Notes: generated by a model from the sequence alone, not told the origin. DNA of 8,703 bases from Oscillospiraceae bacterium (GCA_017411665.1 JAFQPT010000253.1:1-8703), one strand, 5' to 3'; shown: positions 1 to 4,753, counted from the stretch's first letter. A program made the numbers and translations.

Positions 1-422
1 ACAAATTCGCCCACATCGGGATGCGCTTCATGCTGATGCAATCCCAGTGCCAGATATACATGCAGCACTTCCGAGCAATATCCGGGAGTGGCGTACGCCT
101 CACCCAGTTCAATCAGTTCATCACAAACCAGACCCGTTTCCTCGCTCAGCTCTCTCAATGCTGCGCTGCGGGGGTCTTCTCCGTATTCCAGCTTGCCTGC
201 ACAAGCCTCCAGCATCATTCTTCCGAATACATAGCGGTACTGACGTACACAGTAAACCATGCCATCCGTGTCCACAGGCAGAATCGTAACTCCACCGGGA
301 TGATGCACTACTTCACGCTTGGTCAAGGTGCCGTCATGCAGCTCCACGCGATCCAAGGTTACATCCACGATGACGCCCGAATATTTGGTTTCCCCATCCA
401 GACGTTTTTCGGTATATTCCAT
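1..422 (-). CDS. NUDIX hydrolase, ADP-ribose pyrophosphatase-like (3' end cut off by window)
   Basis: Read on the minus strand from ATG 420-422; GGAGGA (431-436) lies 8 nt upstream and fixes the start. 140 codons are visible and the C-terminus lies outside the window. A complete NUDIX box, G-x5-E-x7-RE-L-x-EE-x-G-L, spans residues 76-98 (AGKLEYGE, then LRELSEETGL), with the Glu residues that bind the catalytic metal. The preceding EACAGKLE and the following TPGYCSE (residues 112-118) resemble the ELPAGKLE and SPGFSDE signatures of ADP-ribose pyrophosphatases, which cleave ADP-ribose to AMP and ribose 5-phosphate. The usual Pro of that first signature is Cys here. It is probably cytosolic, with no signal peptide. 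It diverges from the FMN reductase gene. The NUDIX family is certain; substrate specificity is inferred and could be another nucleoside diphosphate sugar. Confidence 0.93.
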   Translation of the reverse strand, partial: MEYTEKRLDGETKYSGVIVDVTLDRVELHDGTLTKREVVHHPGGVTILPVDTDGMVYCVRQYRYVFGRMMLEACAGKLEYGEDPRSAALRELSEETGLVCDELIELGEAYATPGYCSEVLHVYLALGLHQHEAHPDVGEF

Positions 423-447
423 ATATGGATTCCTCCACAAAATTGTC

Positions 448-475
448 ATTATAATCATATTCAGTCTATCACAAA
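448..475 (-). promoter_or_regulatory. Putative sigma-A promoter of the NUDIX gene
   Basis: On the minus strand a perfect TATAAT (448-453) is preceded by TTTGTG (470-475, 16-nt spacer) or TTGTGA (469-474, 15-nt spacer). It lies about 25 nt upstream of the start codon, so the leader would be short. The -10 is strong and the -35 is weak. Confidence 0.5.
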
Positions 476-586
476 ATATCGCAGATTTCCATAGATTTTA
501 CGAGGCGGCCAGAAACATTTCATTCCGTTTTTTGGTGAAATTGCCTACATTTTGTCAATCCCTCAAGAATAAGTCCGTCAATATGA

Positions 587-614
587 TTGTATCTTCCGCA
601 AAATACTGTATAAT
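587..614 (+). promoter_or_regulatory. Sigma-A promoter of the FMN reductase/PH-domain operon
   Basis: TTGTAT (587-592) and a perfect TATAAT (609-614) are separated by 16 nt. The expected transcription start near 621 places the AGGAGG at 625-630 almost at the 5' end of the transcript. The promoter diverges from that of the NUDIX gene. Confidence 0.65.
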
Positions 615-637
615 GGAAGTAAAAAGGAGGCGGATTT

Positions 638-1174
638 ATGAGTCACATTTTAGCATTCACCGCAAGTGCCAGAGCAGGCAGCGTTAGCAGCAGACTGGTA
701 CAGCTGGCAGCGGAAACAGCAAGCGCAAAGGGGCACACCGTAGAAATCATCGACTTGACCGCACCGCAGCTGCAGTGCTGCAAGGGCTGCGGATACTGCC
801 GCACCAACGACGGCTGCAGCATCAAGGATGGATTTTTTGATAAAATCGTCGGCTGCGACGGCATTATTGCAGGCTTCCCCATTTATTTCAGCGGCATTGC
901 AGGACAGGGCAAGGTTTTCATTGACCGCCTGTACCCCATGATGGATGCAGGTTTTGTGCCTCGTCATCCGGGCAAAAAGGTCATCGCTATTTATGCACAG
1001 GGTGACAGCAACGAGAAACAGTTCATCTCCTCCATCAACTTTGTAAACTACGCATTCCGTTTGAGCGGCTGGAAGCTGCTGGACAGCGTGCTGTGTGCCG
1101 GCACTGCTGTTCCGGGATTTGAAGTTTCCGAGAGTATCATTACCCGCGTGAAAGACGCTGCAGAAAAACTGTAA
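638..1174 (+). CDS. Flavodoxin-fold NAD(P)H-dependent FMN oxidoreductase with CX2CX2CX5C motif
   Basis: A 178-residue protein starting at ATG 638, with AGGAGG (625-630) 7 nt upstream. The N-terminus ILAFTASARAGSVSSRL (residues 4-20) matches the first beta strand and FMN-phosphate loop of the NADPH-dependent FMN reductase superfamily. FPIYFSGIAGQGKVFIDRL (about 80-98) is the second flavin-contacting segment. The motif QCCKGCGYCRTNDGC has Cys 48, 51, 54 and 60. This spacing fits the CX2CX2CX4-7C motif that holds a 4Fe-4S cluster in archaeal iron-sulfur flavoproteins, but many clostridial relatives with a similar motif have no proven cluster. It is a soluble redox protein; the electron donor and acceptor are unknown. 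The next gene starts 23 nt downstream with its own RBS and no terminator between, so the two are probably one operon. Confidence 0.88.
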   Translation: MSHILAFTASARAGSVSSRLVQLAAETASAKGHTVEIIDLTAPQLQCCKGCGYCRTNDGCSIKDGFFDKIVGCDGIIAGFPIYFSGIAGQGKVFIDRLYPMMDAGFVPRHPGKKVIAIYAQGDSNEKQFISSINFVNYAFRLSGWKLLDSVLCAGTAVPGFEVSESIITRVKDAAEKL

Positions 1175-1197
1175 TATATTTCAAAGGAGAATTCCCC

Positions 1198-1572
1198 ATG
1201 ATTGATTTTAAAAACGGTACTTTTATCAAGCTGACAAGAAACAAAGCCGTCACCAACGCTGCCCTGATTAAGCCCATTCTCATTCCCGGAGAAGAAATCA
1301 TCTCCGAATACACCACCATCCGCGACTTTGTTGTGTTCACGAATAAGCGCATCATCGCGGTCAACGTCCAGGGTATCACAGGCAAGAAGAAGGATTTCAC
1401 CACTCTGCCCTACTCTAAGATTCAGGCATTCTCCATCGAAACCGCAGGGTCTCTCGACCTCGACTCCGAACTGGAAATCTATTTCTCGGGACTGGGCATG
1501 GTCAAGTTTGAATTCCGTGGTGACTGCAACATCACAGAAATCGGACGTCTCATTTCCGAAATGATTCTCTAA
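1198..1572 (+). CDS. Bacterial PH-domain protein (bPH_1 / YvbH-like)
   Basis: A 124-residue protein from ATG 1198, with AGGAG (1185-1189) 8 nt upstream. Almost the whole length is one domain: RDFVVFTNKRIIAVNVQG (about 42-59), then GKKKDFTTLPYSKI and FSIETAGSLDLDSELEIYF. This is the pattern of the bacterial PH-like domain of the YvbH type (Pfam bPH_1). There is no signal peptide or membrane segment. The molecular role of these domains is mostly unknown; oligomeric membrane-associated scaffolds and stress roles have been proposed for relatives. It is the second gene of an operon with the FMN reductase and is followed by a bidirectional terminator. The family call is strong and the function is open. 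Confidence 0.88.
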   Translation: MIDFKNGTFIKLTRNKAVTNAALIKPILIPGEEIISEYTTIRDFVVFTNKRIIAVNVQGITGKKKDFTTLPYSKIQAFSIETAGSLDLDSELEIYFSGLGMVKFEFRGDCNITEIGRLISEMIL

Positions 1573-1616
1573 ATCTTAGCCCCACGTAAAACGCGGGGTT
1601 TACTTACAACAAAAAT

Positions 1617-1645
1617 GCTGACTGCGAATCACAGTCAGCTTTTTT
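1617..1645. terminator. Bidirectional rho-independent terminator between convergent operons
   Basis: GCTGACTG (1617-1624) and CAGTCAGC (1632-1639) form an 8-bp perfect stem with a 7-nt loop, followed by six T on the plus strand. On the minus strand the stem is followed by ATTTTTGTTG. It ends the FMN reductase/PH operon and the flavodoxin-ferredoxin operon. The stop codon of the 62-residue minus-strand gene (1635-1637) lies inside the stem. A weaker hairpin with one mismatch, CCCCACG/CGCGGGG (1580-1598), sits just upstream. Confidence 0.85.
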
Positions 1646-1823
1646 GTTTTTCATTGTTTTCTTTCGGATTCGCAAAGGAAACCAGCAAACAGCGTGCCAT
1701 CAAATATAGAAAGAACGCAATCCATATAATCCCTTGATTTCCGTCGAGATTTTTCCATGCGTGAATTGCCCCCAGTCCGCATACCAATCCCACAAGAAAC
1801 AAAGGCCTGTTATGGAGTTTCAT
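1635..1823 (-). CDS. Small two-helix membrane protein, unknown function
   Basis: The minus-strand frame is open from ATG 1827-1829, but GGGAGG (1831-1836) would then abut the start. Its spacing of 7 nt fits the next in-frame ATG at 1821-1823, giving 62 residues beginning MKLHNRPLF. Two hydrophobic stretches, about residues 8-22 and 31-50, suggest two membrane helices and a polar tail (NPKENNEKQKS). I do not recognise a family. It starts 33 nt after the stop of the flavodoxin-ferredoxin gene with no terminator between, so it is probably the second gene of that operon and may be a membrane partner, which is inference. The gene ends inside the terminator stem. The strong RBS and operon position argue that it is real. 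Confidence 0.62.
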   Translation of the reverse strand: MKLHNRPLFLVGLVCGLGAIHAWKNLDGNQGIIWIAFFLYLMARCLLVSFANPKENNEKQKS

Positions 1824-1856
1824 GAGCATACCTCCCTCACAGAGAGATTTTATCCC

Positions 1857-2618
1857 TTACTTCCAGTCTCTATACTCTACGCAAACATATCTGCCGCGAT
1901 TTTCTGTCTGCCCCTTGATGTTGATTGCCTGCATGGGACAACGGTGCAGACAGCTGTAACAGCTGGTGCAGTTTTCGCCGAAGGTGGCCTTGCCGTCATA
2001 AATAAAGATATTTGCTGTGGGGCAGCTTGCGGCACAAACACCGCAGGCAATACAAGTCTCAGCGACCTCAAACACTTGATTTTTAAGCATAAAGTTGCGG
2101 AAGCCATAGTTCACCAATCCACTCATCAGACCTGCCAGAGGCGTTTTATCATCCTTGGAGATGTTTTTTCCTGCCTTGATGCTCTCAGCCAGCATGCGCA
2201 CCTTCGGCACTGCCGCAGTGAGCATATCCCGCACTTCCTCTTCCGAATCCACATCCCAGCCGGGGATATAGTTATTGGGCATGACAACGCCGCAAAAGCC
2301 CTTGAAATTCATTCCCTTGGCAGCAAACAGCTTCGCCAGCGCCTTATCCGCATTACCGGAATTTTCACCCATTGCCGCAATGCAGTATACATCCTTACAG
2401 CCCTGCAAATCTGCTTCCGTCAGCATCTGCTCCACCGCTGCGGGGTATCTCCACGCATGAATGGGTGCCACGATTACATAAGGCTTATCGGAATAAACAG
2501 AGAGGCTTTCGCCTCTGCGCATCACTGCATTCATAGAGCTGACAGTATCATTCAGTGCTTCCGCAAGAGCCACTGCCACAAATTTGCTGTTGCCGGTTCC
2601 TGTAAAGTACAAAACCAT
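1857..2618 (-). CDS. EFR1-type flavodoxin-ferredoxin fusion protein
   Basis: 253 residues on the minus strand. ATG 2622-2624 is directly attached to the AGAGGA at 2625-2630, whereas ATG 2616-2618 has a 6-nt spacing and gives the usual family N-terminus MVLYFTGTGNS, so I choose 2618. The FMN-phosphate loop TGTGN is at residues 6-10. About 180 residues of flavodoxin-like domain are followed by two 4Fe-4S motifs, CIACGVCAASCP (Cys 189, 192, 195, 199) and CTSCYSCLHRCP (Cys 217, 220, 223, 227), as in bacterial 2[4Fe-4S] ferredoxins. Such proteins are named EFR1 family ferrodoxins; they should pass electrons between flavin and clusters, but their physiological partners are not known to me. It is soluble and has its own promoter. 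The downstream gene is a small membrane protein. Confidence 0.9.
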   Translation of the reverse strand: MVLYFTGTGNSKFVAVALAEALNDTVSSMNAVMRRGESLSVYSDKPYVIVAPIHAWRYPAAVEQMLTEADLQGCKDVYCIAAMGENSGNADKALAKLFAAKGMNFKGFCGVVMPNNYIPGWDVDSEEEVRDMLTAAVPKVRMLAESIKAGKNISKDDKTPLAGLMSGLVNYGFRNFMLKNQVFEVAETCIACGVCAASCPTANIFIYDGKATFGENCTSCYSCLHRCPMQAINIKGQTENRGRYVCVEYRDWK

Positions 2619-2652
2619 AGCCATTCCTCTTTCATTTCATATTCTTGAAAGT

Positions 2653-2681
2653 ATTGTACCGCATTTCCAATGCAAGTGCAA
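2653..2681 (-). promoter_or_regulatory. Sigma-A promoter of the flavodoxin-ferredoxin operon
   Basis: On the minus strand TTGCAC (2676-2681) and TACAAT (2653-2658) are 17 nt apart. The spacer contains the small palindrome GCATTTCCAATGC (2661-2673), which could be a repressor site. The promoter lies back to back with the smpB promoter, whose -35 starts only 9 nt away. Confidence 0.65.
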
Positions 2682-2689
2682 TGTGGGTC

Positions 2690-2718
2690 TTTTCAATTTT
2701 AAATAAATGTGTTATACT
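2690..2718 (+). promoter_or_regulatory. Extended -10 sigma-A promoter of smpB
   Basis: TATACT (2713-2718) is preceded by TGT, giving an extended -10 (TGnTATACT), with TTTTCA (2690-2695) 17 nt upstream as a weak -35. The transcript would start near 2725, leaving a leader of about 47 nt before the smpB start. Confidence 0.65.
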
Positions 2719-2771
2719 GATTAGACTTGTGGGATAAACTTCCATAGGCATTATGTAAGGAGGTGAACCGT

Positions 2772-3242
2772 TTGTCACCGAGAGCAAAAGGCAAAAAAGA
2801 GATTGCATCCAACCGCAAGGCATTCCATGACTACTATGTACTGGAACGCTACGAAGCAGGAATCGAGCTCAAAGGCACCGAAGTCAAAAGTCTGCGTGCA
2901 GGCAAAGTGAATATGAAGGATTCCTTCTGCACCGTGAAAAACGGGGAACTGTTCCTACACGGCATGCACATCTCCCCCTATGAACAGGGCAACCGCTTCA
3001 ACACCGACCCTGTGCGTCATCGCAAGCTGCTGATGCACAAGAAGGAGATTTTGAAGCTTGGCCAGACCGTACAGCTGGACGGTCACTCTCTGATTCCCCT
3101 GTCCCTGTATTTCAAGGATGGCAGAGTCAAAGTCGAAGTAGGCATGTGCAAGGGTAAAAAGCTCTATGACAAGCGCGAAAGCGATGCGGCACGCAGCGCA
3201 AAGCGCGATATGGACAGAGCGAAGAAAAATTTTAATAGTTAA
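2772..3242 (+). CDS. smpB: SsrA-binding protein SmpB (TTG start)
   Basis: SmpB binds tmRNA, brings it to ribosomes stalled on broken mRNA and occupies the empty mRNA channel with its C-terminal tail. HDYYVLERYEAGIELKGTEV and the following SLRAGKVNMKDSF are the family's N-terminal signature; NRFNTDPVRHRKLLMHKKEI and VEVGMCKGKKLYDKR form the rest of the OB-fold body. The basic tail AARSAKRDMDRAKKN completes it. With a GTG start at 2763 the protein would have 159 residues, but that codon overlaps the AAGGAGG (2757-2763). The TTG at 2772 has an ideal 8-nt spacing and gives 156 residues starting MSPRAKGKK, a usual length. ssrA itself lies about 1 kb downstream on the same strand. Confidence 0.96.
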   Translation: MSPRAKGKKEIASNRKAFHDYYVLERYEAGIELKGTEVKSLRAGKVNMKDSFCTVKNGELFLHGMHISPYEQGNRFNTDPVRHRKLLMHKKEILKLGQTVQLDGHSLIPLSLYFKDGRVKVEVGMCKGKKLYDKRESDAARSAKRDMDRAKKNFNS

Positions 3243-3254
3243 CACATTATGAAA

Positions 3255-3301
3255 GGCTCCCTTGCCTAAAGGGAGCTGTCAGCGAAGCTGACTGAGGGAT
3301 T
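3255..3301 (+). repeat. Hairpin repeat, copy 1 (between smpB and cyclophilin gene)
   Basis: The 47-nt unit has stem I GCTCCCTT (3256-3263) with AAGGGAGC (3269-3276) around the loop GCCTA, then stem II GTCAGC (3278-3283) with GCTGAC (3287-3292) around GAA, then TGAGGGATT. Copy 2 at 3892-3938 is identical at 44 of 47 positions. No T-run follows the stems, so it is not an obvious terminator. It resembles the short intergenic repeats dispersed through many gut Clostridia; that link is from memory. Confidence 0.85.
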
Positions 3302-3353
3302 TCCTCTGTTGCGCTCCGCACTTCAATCATCATATACAAAAGGAGAATTTACA

Positions 3354-3875
3354 ATGGCAAATCCCATCGTAACCATCGAAATGGAAGACGGCGGCATCAT
3401 CAAGGCTGAGCTGTACCCCGAAATCGCACCCAACACCGTTAACAACTTTATCTCTCTGATCAACAAGGGCTTCTACAACGGTACTATTTTCCACCGTGTC
3501 ATCCCCGGCTTCATGATTCAGGGCGGCGACCCTCTGGGTCAGGGCACCGGCGGCCCCGGCTACTCCATCCGCGGCGAATTCAAGCTGAACGGCTTCAAGA
3601 ACGATCTGAAGCACACCGCAGGCGTTCTGTCCATGGCACGCTCCATGGCTCCAAACTCCGCAGGCAGCCAGTTCTTCATCATGCACAAGGACGCTCCCCA
3701 TCTGGACGGCCAGTACGCATCCTTCGGCAAGGTCCTGGAAGGCATGGACGTAGTTGACCGCATCGTAAAGACTCCTCGCAACATGTACAACGACATGCCC
3801 CGCAAGGAACAGAAGATGAAGTCCGTCACTGTTGAAACCTTCGGCGAAGTTTACCCCGAACCCGTAAAGGTTTAA
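3354..3875 (+). CDS. Peptidyl-prolyl cis-trans isomerase, cyclophilin type
   Basis: 173 residues from ATG 3354, with AGGAG (3341-3345) 8 nt upstream. An in-frame extension to 3309 has no RBS and overlaps repeat-flanking DNA, so it is rejected. It catalyses cis-trans isomerisation of X-Pro bonds during folding. FHRVIPGFMIQGGDP (residues 46-60) carries the catalytic Arg 48 with Phe 53 and Gln 56; MARSMAPNSAGSQFFIM (94-110) and HLDGQYASFGKV (116-127) complete the active-site cleft. The Trp that binds cyclosporin A in human cyclophilin A is His 116 here, so weak drug binding is expected. There is no signal peptide, so it is cytosolic. Codon use is richer in GGC, CCC and AAG than that of its neighbours, as in highly expressed genes. 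It is flanked by the two hairpin repeats and has no clear promoter of its own, so it may be co-transcribed with smpB. Confidence 0.95.
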   Translation: MANPIVTIEMEDGGIIKAELYPEIAPNTVNNFISLINKGFYNGTIFHRVIPGFMIQGGDPLGQGTGGPGYSIRGEFKLNGFKNDLKHTAGVLSMARSMAPNSAGSQFFIMHKDAPHLDGQYASFGKVLEGMDVVDRIVKTPRNMYNDMPRKEQKMKSVTVETFGEVYPEPVKV

Positions 3876-3891
3876 ACACGCTTCTTTAATA

Positions 3892-3938
3892 GGCCCCCTT
3901 GCCTAAAGGGGGCTGTCAGCGAAGCTGACTGGGGGATT
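3892..3938 (+). repeat. Hairpin repeat, copy 2 (after cyclophilin gene)
   Basis: This matches copy 1 shifted by 637 bp. Stem I is GCCCCCTT (3893-3900) with AAGGGGGC (3906-3913) and the same GCCTA loop; stem II, GTCAGC/GCTGAC (3915-3920, 3924-3929), is unchanged. The three differences are C3895 for T3258, G3911 for A3274, and G3932 for A3295. The first two are paired with each other in stem I and preserve base pairing. The unit starts 16 nt after the cyclophilin stop codon and may also act as a weak 3' end structure (TTCTTTTCCC follows). Confidence 0.85.
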
Positions 3939-4004
3939 CTTTTCCCTATCAATAAATCGCAAAACATTTAAAAATTTGGTCATGATTATCTGAAGCATTT
4001 CGGA

Positions 4005-4010
4005 TATAAT
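4005..4010 (+). promoter_or_regulatory. Possible -10 box upstream of ssrA
   Basis: There is a perfect TATAAT, but no good -35: ATGATT at 3982-3987 (17-nt spacer) matches poorly, and TTGGTC at 3976-3981 is too far at 23 nt. If used, transcription would begin near GGAAACGAT (4017) and produce a leader of about 260 nt before mature tmRNA. I see no better promoter nearer to ssrA. Confidence 0.4.
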
Positions 4011-4016
4011 GATAAC

Positions 4017-4122
4017 GGAAACGATGCAAACGTCGTGAATCGTTTCCTTCTGACAAACTGTAACCACTCCCCTGCGGCCTCACCGCCGCAGGGAATACGG
4101 AAACACACGATTTCCAATCGTG
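4017..4122 (+). other. Cluster of three hairpins in the gene-free stretch before ssrA
   Basis: Three inverted repeats follow each other. GGAAACGAT (4017-4025) pairs with ATCGTTTCC (4039-4047). CCCTGCGGC (4070-4078) pairs with GCCGCAGGG (4085-4093), a perfect 9-bp GC-rich stem with a 6-nt loop. CACGATT (4106-4112) pairs with AATCGTG (4116-4122) around TCC. None is followed by a T-run, so they are not ordinary terminators. No credible coding frame with an RBS exists here: the ATG at 4024 opens only four codons. The function is unknown; it could be a structured leader of ssrA, a separate small RNA or repeat debris. Confidence 0.6.
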
Positions 4123-4133
4123 CCCACCCAAAA

Positions 4134-4202
4134 TCACAATATATCTTTCTGACAACAACTAAATTCGCAACGCGAATTACAAATCAAAAAGATATATTGT
4201 GA
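4134..4202 (+). repeat. Long inverted repeat with nested hairpin
   Basis: The arms TCACAATATATCTTT (4134-4148) and AAAGATATATTGTGA (4188-4202) are perfect 15-bp complements separated by 39 nt. Within them AATTCGC (4162-4168) and GCGAATT (4172-4178) form a second 7-bp stem around AAC. The result is a long cruciform or RNA hairpin with a large internal loop. No transposase or evident target duplication is present. It could be a MITE-like remnant or a structured part of a transcript. Confidence 0.7.
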
Positions 4203-4206
4203 AAGA

Positions 4207-4274
4207 GTCGAAGCAGCGCAATGAGCGCTCTCCGCTCACGGGTGAGCGGAAAGCGATATGGAGCTCGCTTCGAC
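4207..4274 (+). other. Branched stem structure directly before the tmRNA 5' end
   Basis: GTCGAAGC (4207-4214) pairs with GCTTCGAC (4267-4274), an 8-bp perfect closing stem. Inside are AGCGC/GCGCT (4215-4229) and CCGCTCA/TGAGCGG around CGGG (about 4231-4250), so the segment can fold as a three-way junction. The closing stem ends at 4274 and mature tmRNA begins at 4277, leaving GA between. It may be part of the precursor trimmed by RNase P, or the end of a dispersed element. Confidence 0.6.
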
Positions 4275-4276
4275 GA

Positions 4277-4625
4277 GGGGGTGTTCCGGTTTCGACGGGG
4301 GTGTGGAGGCAGGAATAGCGGGCGGATGCGCCTACCATCCTTAAAATGGGTACTTTTATAAATTAAAGAACAACAACAAGTCTGTTCTCCTGGCTGCTTA
4401 AATAGCCAGCGTCGTACTTGGAAGGACCACGGTCCGAGATACGGCGTCGACGAGTGGTGAACGTGAGTACGGTAAGCTTTGCCCGTGCCACGCATCATGA
4501 AGCTACTGAATTCTAAAGCATGTCGGCCTGCGTTAGAATGAGGGAATGCAAATGACCGCCTGCGCCCGGAGAAGTTTCTGTTAAAGCGCTTTCGGACACG
4601 GGTTCAATTCCCGTCACCTCCACCA
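4277..4625 (+). ncRNA. ssrA: Transfer-messenger RNA (tmRNA, one-piece)
   Basis: The 5' end GGGGGTG (4277-4283) pairs with CACCTCC (4615-4621), with one G-T wobble, and is followed by the encoded ACCA (4622-4625). GGTTTCGACGGGG near the 5' end and the T-arm ACGGGTTCAATTCCCGT near the 3' end are hallmarks of tmRNA. The tag frame ends at TAA 4399-4401. Reading back gives NNNKSVLLAA from AAC 4369, whose upstream TAAAG has U at -5 and A at -4, as in E. coli, and which gives ten codons as there. The expected tag is therefore Ala-NNNKSVLLAA. The stop codon lies in the loop of the hairpin CTGGCT/AGCCAG (4390-4408), the usual helix 5. It works with SmpB, encoded about 1 kb upstream. The resume codon is inferred. 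Confidence 0.96.
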
Positions 4626-4694
4626 AATCAACATTGGGTGAACACCTATTTCTTCTGCGGCGGATTAGCCATAAGAATAGAGCTGTAAACCAAG

Positions 4695-4738
4695 AAAAAT
4701 CCCACTTTCAAACCATTTGAAAGTGGGATTTTTCTATT
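4695..4738. terminator. Strong rho-independent terminator after ssrA
   Basis: The arms at 4695-4712 (starting AAAAATCCCACTTTC) and 4716-4733 are perfect 18-bp complements around a 3-nt CCA loop. The right arm ends in five T, and CTATTTTT follows. The A-rich left arm makes it able to work in both directions. About 70 nt lie between the tmRNA CCA and the stem, so the 3' end needs trimming. Confidence 0.9.
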
Positions 4739-4753
4739 TTTCGATTTGTTTTT

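Noticed and set aside
1734..2648. A 304-codon open frame on the plus strand
   Set aside because: It is antisense to the flavodoxin-ferredoxin gene, whose two CX2CX2CX3CP motifs and FMN loop are unmistakable. The plus-strand product resembles no family and has no RBS.
3309..3338. Possible promoter TTGCGC-18-TATACA before the cyclophilin gene
   Set aside because: Transcription would start at or after the RBS at 3341-3345, so the transcript could not be translated normally; it is probably a chance match.
3309..3353. N-terminal extension of the cyclophilin
   Set aside because: The perfect AGGAG at 3341-3345 lies inside this extension and serves ATG 3354, where the family homology begins.
3949..4158. 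Minus-strand open frame of 69 codons before ssrA
   Set aside because: It has no RBS or recognisable domain and passes through several perfect hairpins, which is a better explanation of the sequence.
4017..4276. 6S RNA or a known riboswitch upstream of ssrA
   Set aside because: I see separate short hairpins rather than the long rod with a central bubble of 6S RNA, no closing terminator, and no riboswitch core motif that I recognise.
4221..4300. Small plus-strand coding frame from ATG 4221
   Set aside because: It lacks an RBS, encodes Arg/Gly-rich sequence from the hairpins and runs into tmRNA.
4184..4498. Minus-strand open frame of 104 codons
   Set aside because: It covers the 5' half of tmRNA and the stem structure before it; the RNA gene explains the sequence.
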